A stretch of 42,984 nucleotides of DNA from a virus. The stretch is taken from positions 1-42,984 of the IMG/VR virus record IMGVR_UViG_3300010938_000072. One strand, written 5' to 3'. The notes beneath the pieces are model-generated. The model saw only the letters and a program-made list of their open reading frames with translations, was not told the origin of the DNA and ran no database searches. Shown here one piece after another: positions 4,948 through 12,004 of the stretch (position 1 is its first letter; every line of letters starts with the position of its first letter). The position numbers and the translations under genes are program-made.

Positions 4948-5834
4948 GGCCTATCCTAGCATTCAATCTTGAGGACTGGTCGAGCCCTATCAGGCTGCCA
5001 GTTCTAGCATCCCCTAAACTCGATGGGTTTAGGGTCCTAATAACGGGTCAAGGAGCGATGACTAGGTTCCTTAACCCACTGCCGAACCTCTTCGTTCGGC
5101 GACAGCTAGAGGGGTTGCCACCCGGACTAGATGGTGAGCTTATGGGCAGCGGCTCTTTTTATGAGGCCGCTTCGGCTTTCAAAAAGCTAAAGGGTGAACC
5201 AAGCTTCACCTTCTTCGTCTTTGATTATGTTAAAGGGTGGGAGGATTTACAAAAGCCTTACAGGCTCCGCCTGCAGGACTTGAATGAGTTAGAGCTACCT
5301 AGCTTTTGCAAAATCCTCCCACAAAGGTTCTGTCACACAATAAAAGACCTTCAAGAAGCAATGGAAACCTTTGTAGCTCAAGGACATGAGGGGGTCTGCT
5401 TCCGATTCGTGGACTCCCCTTACAAATTCGGTCGGAGCACCTTGAAGGAAGGATACCTTATCAAATATAAGCCTTTCGTAGAGGCAAAAGCAGAAGTCTT
5501 GGACGCATTCCCTTTGATGCATAACCTAAACCCGAAAGAGGTAAATGCTTTAGGACTGACTGAACGCTCTTCCAGTCGGTGTAACCTAGTGCAGGACGAA
5601 ACCCTCCTTGGTTCCCTCCTAGTCCGCACAGCTGGGTTCAGTCAGCCCTTCTTTATTGGTTCTGGATTCTCTATGTCCATGAGGGCTAGGTTGATGAAAG
5701 AACACAAGGCGGGACGGCTGATAGGTTCCACAGTCCCGTTCAAGTACATGGAGTACGGATGCAAAGATGCTCCTCGGCATCCAGTATTCCTAGAGCAAGA
5801 ATATGAGGAGCAAAAAGGAGAGCGCATACTATGA
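4944..5834 (+). CDS. ATP-dependent DNA ligase
   Basis: A 296-aa protein with the motifs of small phage ATP-dependent ligases. They are motif I SPKLDGFR with the adenylated Lys at residue 25, DGEL at 63-66, FDYV at 93-96, HEGVCFR at 148-154, and motif V LIKYKPF at 172-178. An OB-fold follows (about 205-270, GSLLVRTAGF...FFIGSGFS). It would seal nicks using ATP during replication or repair. Its length is typical of minimal viral ligases lacking an N-terminal DNA-binding domain. It is coupled to neighbours by ATGA at both ends. The coding sequence contains an unusually long imperfect stem at 5237-5322. Confidence 0.92.
   Translation: MRPILAFNLEDWSSPIRLPVLASPKLDGFRVLITGQGAMTRFLNPLPNLFVRRQLEGLPPGLDGELMGSGSFYEAASAFKKLKGEPSFTFFVFDYVKGWEDLQKPYRLRLQDLNELELPSFCKILPQRFCHTIKDLQEAMETFVAQGHEGVCFRFVDSPYKFGRSTLKEGYLIKYKPFVEAKAEVLDAFPLMHNLNPKEVNALGLTERSSSRCNLVQDETLLGSLLVRTAGFSQPFFIGSGFSMSMRARLMKEHKAGRLIGSTVPFKYMEYGCKDAPRHPVFLEQEYEEQKGERIL
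5237..5322. repeat. 19-bp interrupted stem in the ligase gene
   Basis: GTGGGAGGATTT (5237-5248) pairs exactly with AAATCCTCCCAC (5311-5322). Just inside, CAAAAGC (5250-5256) pairs with GCTTTTG (5302-5308). Only a small internal loop (A against CA) separates them. The enclosed 45 nt contains a further 5-bp hairpin. A 19-bp stem across coding sequence is unusual. Confidence 0.8.
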
Positions 5835-5998
5835 TAGTGGAGTTCGATGTGGATGTATTCTGCAGCTCATGTGGTGCTGAGCTGGTAGTGGCCTTCACCA
5901 AAGGTCGTCCATCTGCAATAGAGGTGGACATTTGTCCTAACTGTCTGAATGAAGCAAAAAAAGAGGCAAAGGAAGAAGCAAAGGAAGAAATCGAGTAG
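5831..5998 (+). CDS. Small zinc-ribbon-like protein (55 aa)
   Basis: A short gene that overlaps the ligase stop (ATGA, 5831-5834). The 55-aa product has two Cys pairs, CSSC at residues 11-14 and CPNC at 35-38, the spacing of a zinc ribbon. A Lys/Glu-rich helical tail (41-55) follows. Such small zinc proteins often bind nucleic acid or another protein. The gene is followed directly by the ribosome site of 6012-7055. The function is inferred from the Cys pattern only. Confidence 0.65.
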   Translation: MIVEFDVDVFCSSCGAELVVAFTKGRPSAIEVDICPNCLNEAKKEAKEEAKEEIE

Positions 5999-6011
5999 AA
6001 AGGAGCTAAAG

Positions 6012-7055
6012 ATGAACCTTACAATAGCTGCAAGGCAGTGGGCCACAAGGCCCGCAGATGAAAGGTTCTCTAACCTGTCTGGACTCAAGGCTGCGGTGGA
6101 GTTTAGGCGGTTAGGGTCCCAGTCGGTTAGTACTAGCCTACGCAAGGTTAGTGCCAGAGTCTATGAAGGGGGCATGCTTATAAATTCGGGGTTACCTGCT
6201 AGTTTCCCCTCAAACTGGGCCTTCGGCCAACTGTGTGCTCGGTTGGGGGTGCCTGCAGGCTACTTACGAACCCTTCCTACAGAGATGGTAGTAGACCTAC
6301 TTAACTATCACCTCAAGGAAAGTCAAGAGTCTGCTGCCTTTTTAGTCTATAAAGAGGCAGGCGTCAGCCAACTGCGAGCCGTGACGTCCACATCCTATGG
6401 AAGGATTTGGGACTCACAAGTTGTAGGTGCAGCAGAGAGGTTAGTTGACCTCTCAAATGGAAAGTTCCACAACCCTAAAGAGTGGAGTGGTCGTCCATCG
6501 GGGCTTTATGCTTCGGATAGGGATGTCTTTATCTTCCTTATTGATGGTGGCTCCATTGTGGATGGCGGCACCGACCGAGACCAGATGTATCGAGGAGTCA
6601 TTATGTGGAACTCAGAGGTAGGTTCAGCTACCTTTGGCCTCATGACCTTCCTGTTTCGCTGGGTGTGTGGAAATCATATAATCTGGGGGGCCTCAAATGT
6701 AAATAGCCTCCTGATTCGTCACACTGGAGGGGCACCTGAAAGATTCTCCTCTAATGTGTGGCCTACCCTCCAAAACTACCTTCAGCAAAGTACAAGCGAA
6801 GAAGAAAGCAAGATAAAGAAGCTCCAAAACCGTTTGCTCCCAATGAAGGAGAAATATATCATCGAGGCCTATCAGCCTCGTTTCACTAAGAGCGAGCTGG
6901 AGTCCGCTATTGGGTATGCTAAGAGGGAGGAAGGAGATTGCCGCACGGTTTGGCAGCTAATAAACGGCCTGACCGCAACAGCTAGGGACCTACCTTATAC
7001 TGACCAAAGGGTGAACCTTGAGCGTAGAGTAGGTCAGTTGATTGAGGTGTCCTAA
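6012..7055 (+). CDS. DUF932 family protein (347 aa)
   Basis: I use ATG 6012, which follows AAAGGAGCTAAAG; an in-frame ATG at 5949 would overlap the zinc-ribbon gene. The 347-aa protein has typical DUF932 signatures: YGRIWDSQVV (about 130-139), DVFIFLIDGG, RGVIMWNSEVGSATFGLMTF, VCGNHIIWGA and IRHTGGAPERF. DUF932 proteins are common in phages and plasmids near recombination and replication genes, but their biochemical activity is not established. Here it precedes the Sak4-like ATPase. Length is normal for the family. Confidence 0.85.
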   Translation: MNLTIAARQWATRPADERFSNLSGLKAAVEFRRLGSQSVSTSLRKVSARVYEGGMLINSGLPASFPSNWAFGQLCARLGVPAGYLRTLPTEMVVDLLNYHLKESQESAAFLVYKEAGVSQLRAVTSTSYGRIWDSQVVGAAERLVDLSNGKFHNPKEWSGRPSGLYASDRDVFIFLIDGGSIVDGGTDRDQMYRGVIMWNSEVGSATFGLMTFLFRWVCGNHIIWGASNVNSLLIRHTGGAPERFSSNVWPTLQNYLQQSTSEEESKIKKLQNRLLPMKEKYIIEAYQPRFTKSELESAIGYAKREEGDCRTVWQLINGLTATARDLPYTDQRVNLERRVGQLIEVS

Positions 7056-7073
7056 ATCTAAAGGAGACTCCCA

Positions 7074-7334
7074 ATGAACCCTGATATGGCCGATGGGTGC
7101 AAAGGCATCAAACAGTTGGAGCGGATATTAGCTCGCCCAACCGATTTATTGACCAATAATCTTCACGAGGCGTGGACGAACCTCGTCCGCGCCTACAACT
7201 GCGCAAAGAATAATCGCCAAACCGATATTGCTAACAAGATTGCCTATGCAATAGCCGATGCGTTGGTGTGTCTGGAGCATGCACGGGCGATGAGTTCGGT
7301 CAAAACGTATGGAGGCTCAGGTGAAAGCTCTTGA
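7074..7334 (+). CDS. Hypothetical helical protein (86 aa)
   Basis: An 86-aa protein with AAGGAGACTCCC upstream of ATG 7074. It appears all-helical (IKQLERILARP, HEAWTNLVRAYNCAK, IANKIAYAIADALVCLEHARAM) and might be a small helical-bundle or TPR-like protein. It has no recognised family. It overlaps the next gene by 26 bp. Confidence 0.6.
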   Translation: MNPDMADGCKGIKQLERILARPTDLLTNNLHEAWTNLVRAYNCAKNNRQTDIANKIAYAIADALVCLEHARAMSSVKTYGGSGESS

Positions 7335-7533
7335 ACGCCTCAGACTCCGCGACAACCTTGCCTGTATGCTCAAACCATACTTTCAAGATTTCTACCGTTC
7401 CAATGACTCCAAGTATATTTCCGAAGCGGCTGACGCCATAGTTAGGTGCTTCGAGAAAAGCTTGGTCTGTACACCAAAAACCAAAAGCAAAACAAAGGAG
7501 ACCTATGATACACAGAGTCCTACTAATGGGTGA
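7309..7533 (+). CDS. Hypothetical small protein (74 aa)
   Basis: A 74-aa protein overlapping the genes on both sides (26 bp and 29 bp). ATG 7309 lies inside the previous gene with only a weak ribosome site, so expression probably depends on coupling. The sequence is helical with a basic C-terminal tail (PKTKSKTKE). No family is recognised. Confidence 0.5.
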   Translation: MEAQVKALERLRLRDNLACMLKPYFQDFYRSNDSKYISEAADAIVRCFEKSLVCTPKTKSKTKETYDTQSPTNG

Positions 7534-8275
7534 ACCGGGGTCGGGGAAAACTACCTCGGTTGGCGAAACCTATCCTGAGCCAGTCCTCTTCCTCAATTTT
7601 GATAGAGGTGGCCTCGAAGCTATCACCAAGAGACAAGTAACTCATATCACCCCGTCCGAGCTGGTGGAAATTTGTGAAGGAAAAAGGGAAGCCAAGGGTG
7701 TTATGGTTAGAGACTACCTAACCTCACGTAACTCTGTTTCCCTCACCCTTTACCGCGAACCCGACGGGTCGGTGTGCTCGCAGTTTTTGGTGGACGTGAA
7801 CACCGTGCTGAAAAACAATCCATTCGCCACGATTTGTATAGATTCTTATACAAGGATGGATGAAGCAATAATGGACTTCGTGCTTTCCGCTCAAGGGAAA
7901 AAGTTCCCTGAAATCCAACATTACAAGTTCGAGCAGGACAAGAAGCACGAGCTCCTTACTACGTTGCTTGCCAATGTAGAGCGAATGAAGGGGTTGAAAG
8001 CCTTTGTCGTAATTGCTCACGTTGAAGCTACTAAGATAGAAGGTCTTGGTGAATTGCGCATTGTTCCCGCAGGGACAGGACGCGCTTACCAAGAGCATGT
8101 GGCGGGCTTGTTTAGCCATGTCCTTTATGCTACAACCGAACCCGGAGTAAATGGGCAGCGGTTTGTAGTGTGGACACAGCCACGCAACTACGTTAAAGGC
8201 CTAAAGATGAGAGGCTACAAAAAGCCTCCCGTTGTGGAGAATACCTACGAATCCATCTTTGGTGGAGCCTCCTAA
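7505..8275 (+). CDS. Sak4-like P-loop ATPase (recombination)
   Basis: A 256-aa P-loop protein. Walker A is GEPGSGKTT at residues 9-17, a Walker B-like strand is ATICIDS near 106, and FVVIAHVE follows at about 166-173. This matches phage Sak4/RAD51-core ATPases (AAA_24 type), which act as recombinases with an SSB partner in single-strand annealing or strand exchange. The SSB-like gene at 9972-10409 and the Cas4-like nuclease at 8999-9928 fit that pathway. AAAGGAG precedes ATG 7505. The stop overlaps the next ATG (TAATG). Confidence 0.82.
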   Translation: MIHRVLLMGEPGSGKTTSVGETYPEPVLFLNFDRGGLEAITKRQVTHITPSELVEICEGKREAKGVMVRDYLTSRNSVSLTLYREPDGSVCSQFLVDVNTVLKNNPFATICIDSYTRMDEAIMDFVLSAQGKKFPEIQHYKFEQDKKHELLTTLLANVERMKGLKAFVVIAHVEATKIEGLGELRIVPAGTGRAYQEHVAGLFSHVLYATTEPGVNGQRFVVWTQPRNYVKGLKMRGYKKPPVVENTYESIFGGAS

Positions 8276-8724
8276 TGCCCCGACCAGCTCCAAACTATGT
8301 TCAAGAGCAACCTAACGGCTGTTGGGTCTGGGCAGGCCCAAAGGACCCTTACGGCAAACCTATAACTTCAGTTAGGGGGAAGGTTCATCGCGTTCAATAC
8401 CTTTACTTCGAACGCTTTTATGGTAGGCCAGCTAAGAAAATTGCCTGCTCCTGCAACACACCTAACTGCGTGAATCCTGAACACCTTGTAGATGCTTGGA
8501 AGGAAAAAGAAAACAAGGCGAAGATGTTAACCTTGCAGGAGATTGAAGAAAAGCTTCAGCAATTGGAGCTGATTATTGACAACCTAGAAGGGTCACCCGA
8601 CCAACTTCTGTTTGTCAAACAGAAGGAAGTGTTGTTAAAAGAAAAGGAGAGGTATGGACAAACCAATACAGGTTCGACTGCCGATGGGGATGCTGGAAGC
8701 GTTCAAAGCAATCCCCAAGTATAG
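8275..8724 (+). CDS. HNH-like endonuclease with altered first His
   Basis: A 149-aa protein whose first 75 residues match the HNH_3 layout: NGCWVWAGP (14-22), VHRVQYLYFERFYG (37-50), then CSCNTPNCVNPEHL (58-71). In the family I know, the segment before CxxxxCVNPxHL is HxC, where the His is the catalytic base. Here that His is Cys58, so cutting may be lost or changed. The C-terminal half is Lys/Glu-rich coiled coil. It could be a free-standing homing-type nuclease or a DNA-binding derivative. Its end overlaps the next gene by 71 bp. Confidence 0.7.
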   Translation: MPRPAPNYVQEQPNGCWVWAGPKDPYGKPITSVRGKVHRVQYLYFERFYGRPAKKIACSCNTPNCVNPEHLVDAWKEKENKAKMLTLQEIEEKLQQLELIIDNLEGSPDQLLFVKQKEVLLKEKERYGQTNTGSTADGDAGSVQSNPQV

Positions 8725-8977
8725 CTACCACGGTGCGGTGAGTGACTTCATCCGAAGCGCACTGCGCCAAGAGATAGAACAATACAAAAAGGAGAGTGCA
8801 CATGCACAAGAGGTTGGAAGAACTAATGCGCCAATGGTCAATGAAAGGACCGTTGGAAATGAACCAAGCCGAGTTGCTAGAGCTCAGGCAACTACTAGAG
8901 CAAAACCGTCGCATAGACGGAGGCTCAAAGACAAAGGCCGCAAAAAAGAAAAAGGCGAAGATAGACAAACTTCTTGA
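8654..8977 (+). CDS. Ribbon-helix-helix-like regulator
   Basis: The N-terminal 50 residues (PIQVRLPMGMLEAFKAI, then AVSDFIRSALRQEIEQY) have the strand-helix-helix pattern of RHH DNA-binding proteins. AAAGGAG precedes ATG 8654. The remaining 57 residues are basic and low-complexity and lie in a different frame over the next gene (8802-9002). The tail may be little more than read-through to the first stop. A small RHH protein in the replication block would act as a transcriptional regulator; its target is unknown. Confidence 0.6.
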   Translation: MDKPIQVRLPMGMLEAFKAIPKYSYHGAVSDFIRSALRQEIEQYKKESAHAQEVGRTNAPMVNERTVGNEPSRVARAQATTRAKPSHRRRLKDKGRKKEKGEDRQTS

Positions 8978-9002
8978 GGAGTTGTCTAAAGGAATGAAAT
9001 GA
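8802..9002 (+). CDS. Small Lys-rich coiled-coil protein (66 aa)
   Basis: I start at ATG 8802, with AAAAGGAG at 8787-8794; a GTG lies 6 nt upstream. The 66-aa product is helical and Leu/Lys/Glu-rich (LEELMRQ, QAELLELRQLLEQN, KAKIDKLLEELSKG). It overlaps the RHH gene in another frame over 176 bp. Its stop overlaps the next gene as ATGA (8999-9002), which supports it as a real coupled gene. Function is unknown. Confidence 0.55.
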   Translation: MHKRLEELMRQWSMKGPLEMNQAELLELRQLLEQNRRIDGGSKTKAAKKKKAKIDKLLEELSKGMK

Positions 9003-9928
9003 AGCCTTTAGTATTAGACAATTCCAAGCTGTCTGTCGCAAGGCAATGCCTGCGCAAGTATCACTTTAGGCATGTAAGGAACCTTACAACAGCCTTAAAG
9101 GAAGGCCCCCTTAATGCAGGGCAAGCCATTCATGCTGCCATTGCAGCCTATTCAAAAGGTGCCAGCATAGAACATTGTTTGGACGTGGCCTTGAGTTCTT
9201 ACAAACCTCAAGAGTGGAACGAGAAGGAATGGAGAACACCAGACCGATTGGTGGAGCTTCTTCATCAGTACCTTCCGTTAATCAAGCGAGAGGAAATTGC
9301 TGAAGACAGCAAGGGGGAAAAGTTGGTGGAGGTTAGCTTTGCCTTTCCTTTGAAAATCTCGGAGGAAGCAAAAGAGAACCTCACCAAGTGTGGCTTCTCA
9401 GAGGTCATCTATGCAGGGAAGATTGACGCCATTAAGAGGGTTAATGGCCTCCTCCATATTGTTGACTATAAGACGGTTTCGCGTCTTGCTGGAGACAAGC
9501 GGAAAGGGGAAGCCAAATACATCCCCAGTTGGTACTATGACCAATACAGGCTCCACTTGGCAACCATGGGTTACCTTTATGGAGCTTCTCTTTGGTTAGA
9601 AGAACCCGTCTACGGGGTTTGTATTGAAGGTATTGGGTGGGATGCTTATGGCTCCTTTGCCTTCAGTAATTCCACGTTTGTCTATCCGGAAAGTCTCTTA
9701 GACGAATGGCTAACCTCCACAACCAACTTCATCGAGAACCTCATAAAATTGACCGCAGAAAACAAGGTTCAAGCTATCTTTAACTCGGATGCTTGCTTTT
9801 CTTTTGGTCGGCGTTGCCCATTCTATGAGCTTTGCCGTTCTGGTGAAGGAGCGTGGGAAGAAATATCCAAGATGTTTGTGGTAGAGGAATGGTCTCCTCT
9901 ACTGGAGGAAGAAGCAACAGAAACCTGA
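8999..9928 (+). CDS. Cas4/RecB-like PD-(D/E)XK nuclease
   Basis: A 309-aa protein of the PD-(D/E)XK exonuclease superfamily. It has an N-terminal Cys17 in ARQCLRKYHF, GQAIHAAI (His of motif I), GKIDAI (about 141-146), VDYKT (motif with catalytic Asp and Lys, about 156-160), a QYRLHL helix and a C-terminal Cys cluster CFSFGRRCPFYELC. One N-terminal and three C-terminal cysteines are the Cas4/AddB-type iron-sulphur arrangement. It would process DNA ends, probably with the Sak4-like ATPase and SSB. No Cas1/Cas2 is present, so a CRISPR adaptation role is not suggested. Confidence 0.82.
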   Translation: MKPLVLDNSKLSVARQCLRKYHFRHVRNLTTALKEGPLNAGQAIHAAIAAYSKGASIEHCLDVALSSYKPQEWNEKEWRTPDRLVELLHQYLPLIKREEIAEDSKGEKLVEVSFAFPLKISEEAKENLTKCGFSEVIYAGKIDAIKRVNGLLHIVDYKTVSRLAGDKRKGEAKYIPSWYYDQYRLHLATMGYLYGASLWLEEPVYGVCIEGIGWDAYGSFAFSNSTFVYPESLLDEWLTSTTNFIENLIKLTAENKVQAIFNSDACFSFGRRCPFYELCRSGEGAWEEISKMFVVEEWSPLLEEEATET

Positions 9929-9971
9929 GCACAAAGTGCTCGCAACCGCCCACAAGGGCAAGGAGAAACAA

Positions 9972-10409
9972 ATGGCAGAAATCAACCTAGAGGTTGGTAA
10001 GGATGCATGGGAAAGTCAGTTCGTCCCATTAACAGGGAGGTTCCAAGGTAGGTATGTTTCCTACGAACAAGGAATCTCGCAATCGGGGAAACCCAAAATA
10101 ACCTTCCTTATTGACATCATTGCACCCGAAACGGTGCAGTTTGAAGGTAAGGAGGTTCGAGTAGCCGGACGGCAGAAGATTCGTGATATCCTCAGCTTGT
10201 CTGAGGCGGCATCATTTAACCTTCGCCAACGGCTTCAAGTAGTTGGGGTTCCTCATCGTGTTGAGCCGTTAGGTGGTGACCGCTTCAAGGTTAGCTTTGA
10301 CCCAGACCATTTCATTGGGCGGGAGGCTATCTTTGAGCTTTCACAGGAGGAAGATAAACTAACTGGAAAGACCTTTTCTCGCGTAGAAAAGGTTTTGCCA
10401 GTAACCTAA
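9972..10409 (+). CDS. Putative single-stranded DNA-binding (OB-fold) protein
   Basis: ATG 9972 follows AAGGAGAAACAA; the in-frame ATG at 9936 has no ribosome site. The 145-aa product is strand-rich (FVPLTGRFQGRYVSYEQG, KITFLIDIIAPE, RLQVVGVPHRVEPLGGDRFKVSFDP, EAIFELSQEED) with the look of phage OB-fold proteins encoded beside Sak4-like ATPases. It lacks the acidic DDDIPF-type tail of bacterial SSB. The assignment rests on context and strand pattern, not on a clear motif. Confidence 0.55.
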   Translation: MAEINLEVGKDAWESQFVPLTGRFQGRYVSYEQGISQSGKPKITFLIDIIAPETVQFEGKEVRVAGRQKIRDILSLSEAASFNLRQRLQVVGVPHRVEPLGGDRFKVSFDPDHFIGREAIFELSQEEDKLTGKTFSRVEKVLPVT

Positions 10410-10414
10410 AAAGT

Positions 10415-10497
10415 TGAGCTTAAGGGGAGTCCTGTTAAAGCCACGTGACTGCAGGGTAAAACAGTATCCCACCACCAGAGGGTGCCCCTTAAGCTCA
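10415..10497. ncRNA. Candidate structured RNA closed by a 13-bp stem
   Basis: TGAGCTTAAGGGG (10415-10427) is the exact reverse complement of CCCCTTAAGCTCA (10485-10497). The enclosed 57 nt can form further helices: CTGTT (10432-10436) with AACAG (10460-10464), and CACC (10470-10473) with GGTG (10481-10484). The element fills the only sizeable gap between genes in this block (10410-10518). It has no tRNA features and no T-tract. It may be a small RNA, a cis-regulator of 10519-10716 or a mobile palindromic element. Confidence 0.5.
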
Positions 10498-10518
10498 TTC
10501 CTTAACCACGGAGGTTTG

Positions 10519-10716
10519 ATGAAAGATTCCTACGAGAAACTTTTAGTTAAGCTTGACAGGGGCACAAGCGTTTCGCCTCTTATCTTGCGCCTTATAGAGG
10601 CAGCAGAACGAAAAGATGTAATTAGAGTTATCCAAGGCTGCACCAACATACAAGGCGAGCTTATCATGACCCTAACACTGGAGTTTTTCCATGAAGATAC
10701 CACTAAATCAAGTTAA
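10519..10716 (+). CDS. Hypothetical small protein (65 aa)
   Basis: ATG 10519 follows CGGAGGTTTG, a strong ribosome site placed after the inverted-repeat element at 10415-10497; an in-frame ATG at 10414 would run through that element. The 65-aa product contains helices LILRLIEAAERKDVIRVIQG and a C-terminal strand region. No family is recognised. It overlaps the next gene by 26 bp. Confidence 0.6.
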   Translation: MKDSYEKLLVKLDRGTSVSPLILRLIEAAERKDVIRVIQGCTNIQGELIMTLTLEFFHEDTTKSS

Positions 10717-12004
10717 AATTACCAATCGTTTTAGGAGAGATTTAGGCGAAATTCAAGAGTTAGCCCAAAGCTTGAAAAAGTACGGGCAGATTCAACCAAT
10801 TATCCTTGATTCAGACCAAAACTTAATTGCAGGAGAACGTCGCTTTCGTGCGGCTCAAATGTTAGGTTGGGAAGAAATCAGTTTCCAATACCGTGATGAC
10901 CTAGATGAACTTTCTAAGAGGGAGCTTGAACTAGAAGAAAATGTCTGCCGAAAAGACTTCACCGATAAAGAAAAAGTCGAAGCGGTCTTGGAAATTCATC
11001 GGCTTAAAACAAAGAAGTATGGTGAGTCTAGTACCTCTGGTGGTGGTTGGACATTAGCGGACACAGCTAAAAGCCTCAACATCAGTGCAGGATATGTAAG
11101 TCAAATCCTGACCGTAGCCGAAGGTTTAGAAAGACATCCTGGGCCTGTGAAAGAGGCACTTGAGAAGTCAGGTATTTATGCGGCCTATAAAGAAACGCGT
11201 AGGCAACAAATTGCATCCGTTGACTCTGTGTTGGTGAAGTTAAAGGAAACCAGGCCCACCTTAGATGAAGCTAAATTGGTGGAGTATGTTAACCAACATT
11301 TCTTGTTAGGGGATTGTTTGACCTTAATTAAATCCTTCCCCGAAGGAATGTTTCACTTCATCCACACTGACTCCCCTTACGGTATTGAATTGCGAAAGCA
11401 GAGGGATAATAAAGAGGCAGGTAACTTTGCGTCTGAAACTTATAAGGATGATGACCCTGAAGAGTTCCGTTCTATATGGACTGCGCTGGGTCCAGAATTG
11501 TATCGGGTGGCGACTAAAGACTCTTACGCCTTGCTTTGGTGTGCATATCCTATGATACAATTCCTAATTGACGTTATGTCCAAGGCAGGATGGAAATATA
11601 GGAATCCTCCCTTTACTTGGGTCAAAATAAATAGTCCTTGGTCTTGCATGCAACCCGGCAGACAGTTTGCTTCTGCAACTGATTGCGCCTTACTGTTTGC
11701 TAAAGGTGACCCTTACATGTTTAAGCAAGGACAGCCAAATTACTTCCTCCATCCCTCAATGAAAAGGGAGGAGGTTACTCACACCCTTGAACGCCCCAGA
11801 GCAATCTATGATTACCTTCACCCTATCTTCACTGTACCAGGGATGAACATCCTTGACCCGTTTGCCGGGTCGGCCTCCTGTCTCCGAGCTGCCTATAGGC
11901 AGGGACTGAACCCTTACGGCTTTGAAAAGGATGAAATATACTACAACCGAGCTAAACTGAAGTGGATTGAGGAGATGAAAAATGAACCGACTAGTACCAA
12001 ATAA
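10691..12004 (+). CDS. ParB-like/DNA methyltransferase fusion
   Basis: This 437-aa fusion has an N-terminal ParB/Srx nuclease-like domain (1-90: ELAQSLKKYGQIQPIILD, LIAGERRFRAAQMLGW). A helix-turn-helix follows (TLADTAKSLNISAGYVSQIL, about 120-139), then a methyltransferase. Motif IV is DSPYG at 227-231, where DPPY is usual, and motif I is DPFAGS at 389-394. The order catalytic motif then SAM motif is the beta class (N4-cytosine or N6-adenine). ParB-methyltransferase fusions occur in phages. It may mark phage DNA against restriction or in a sequence-guided way. It overlaps both neighbours by about 25 bp. Confidence 0.85.
   Translation: MKIPLNQVKITNRFRRDLGEIQELAQSLKKYGQIQPIILDSDQNLIAGERRFRAAQMLGWEEISFQYRDDLDELSKRELELEENVCRKDFTDKEKVEAVLEIHRLKTKKYGESSTSGGGWTLADTAKSLNISAGYVSQILTVAEGLERHPGPVKEALEKSGIYAAYKETRRQQIASVDSVLVKLKETRPTLDEAKLVEYVNQHFLLGDCLTLIKSFPEGMFHFIHTDSPYGIELRKQRDNKEAGNFASETYKDDDPEEFRSIWTALGPELYRVATKDSYALLWCAYPMIQFLIDVMSKAGWKYRNPPFTWVKINSPWSCMQPGRQFASATDCALLFAKGDPYMFKQGQPNYFLHPSMKREEVTHTLERPRAIYDYLHPIFTVPGMNILDPFAGSASCLRAAYRQGLNPYGFEKDEIYYNRAKLKWIEEMKNEPTSTK

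Noticed and set aside
8999-9928. Cas4-like gene as a sign of a CRISPR system
   Set aside because: No repeats, spacers or other cas genes are present. Phage Cas4/RecB-like nucleases with Sak4 and SSB genes belong to recombination modules.
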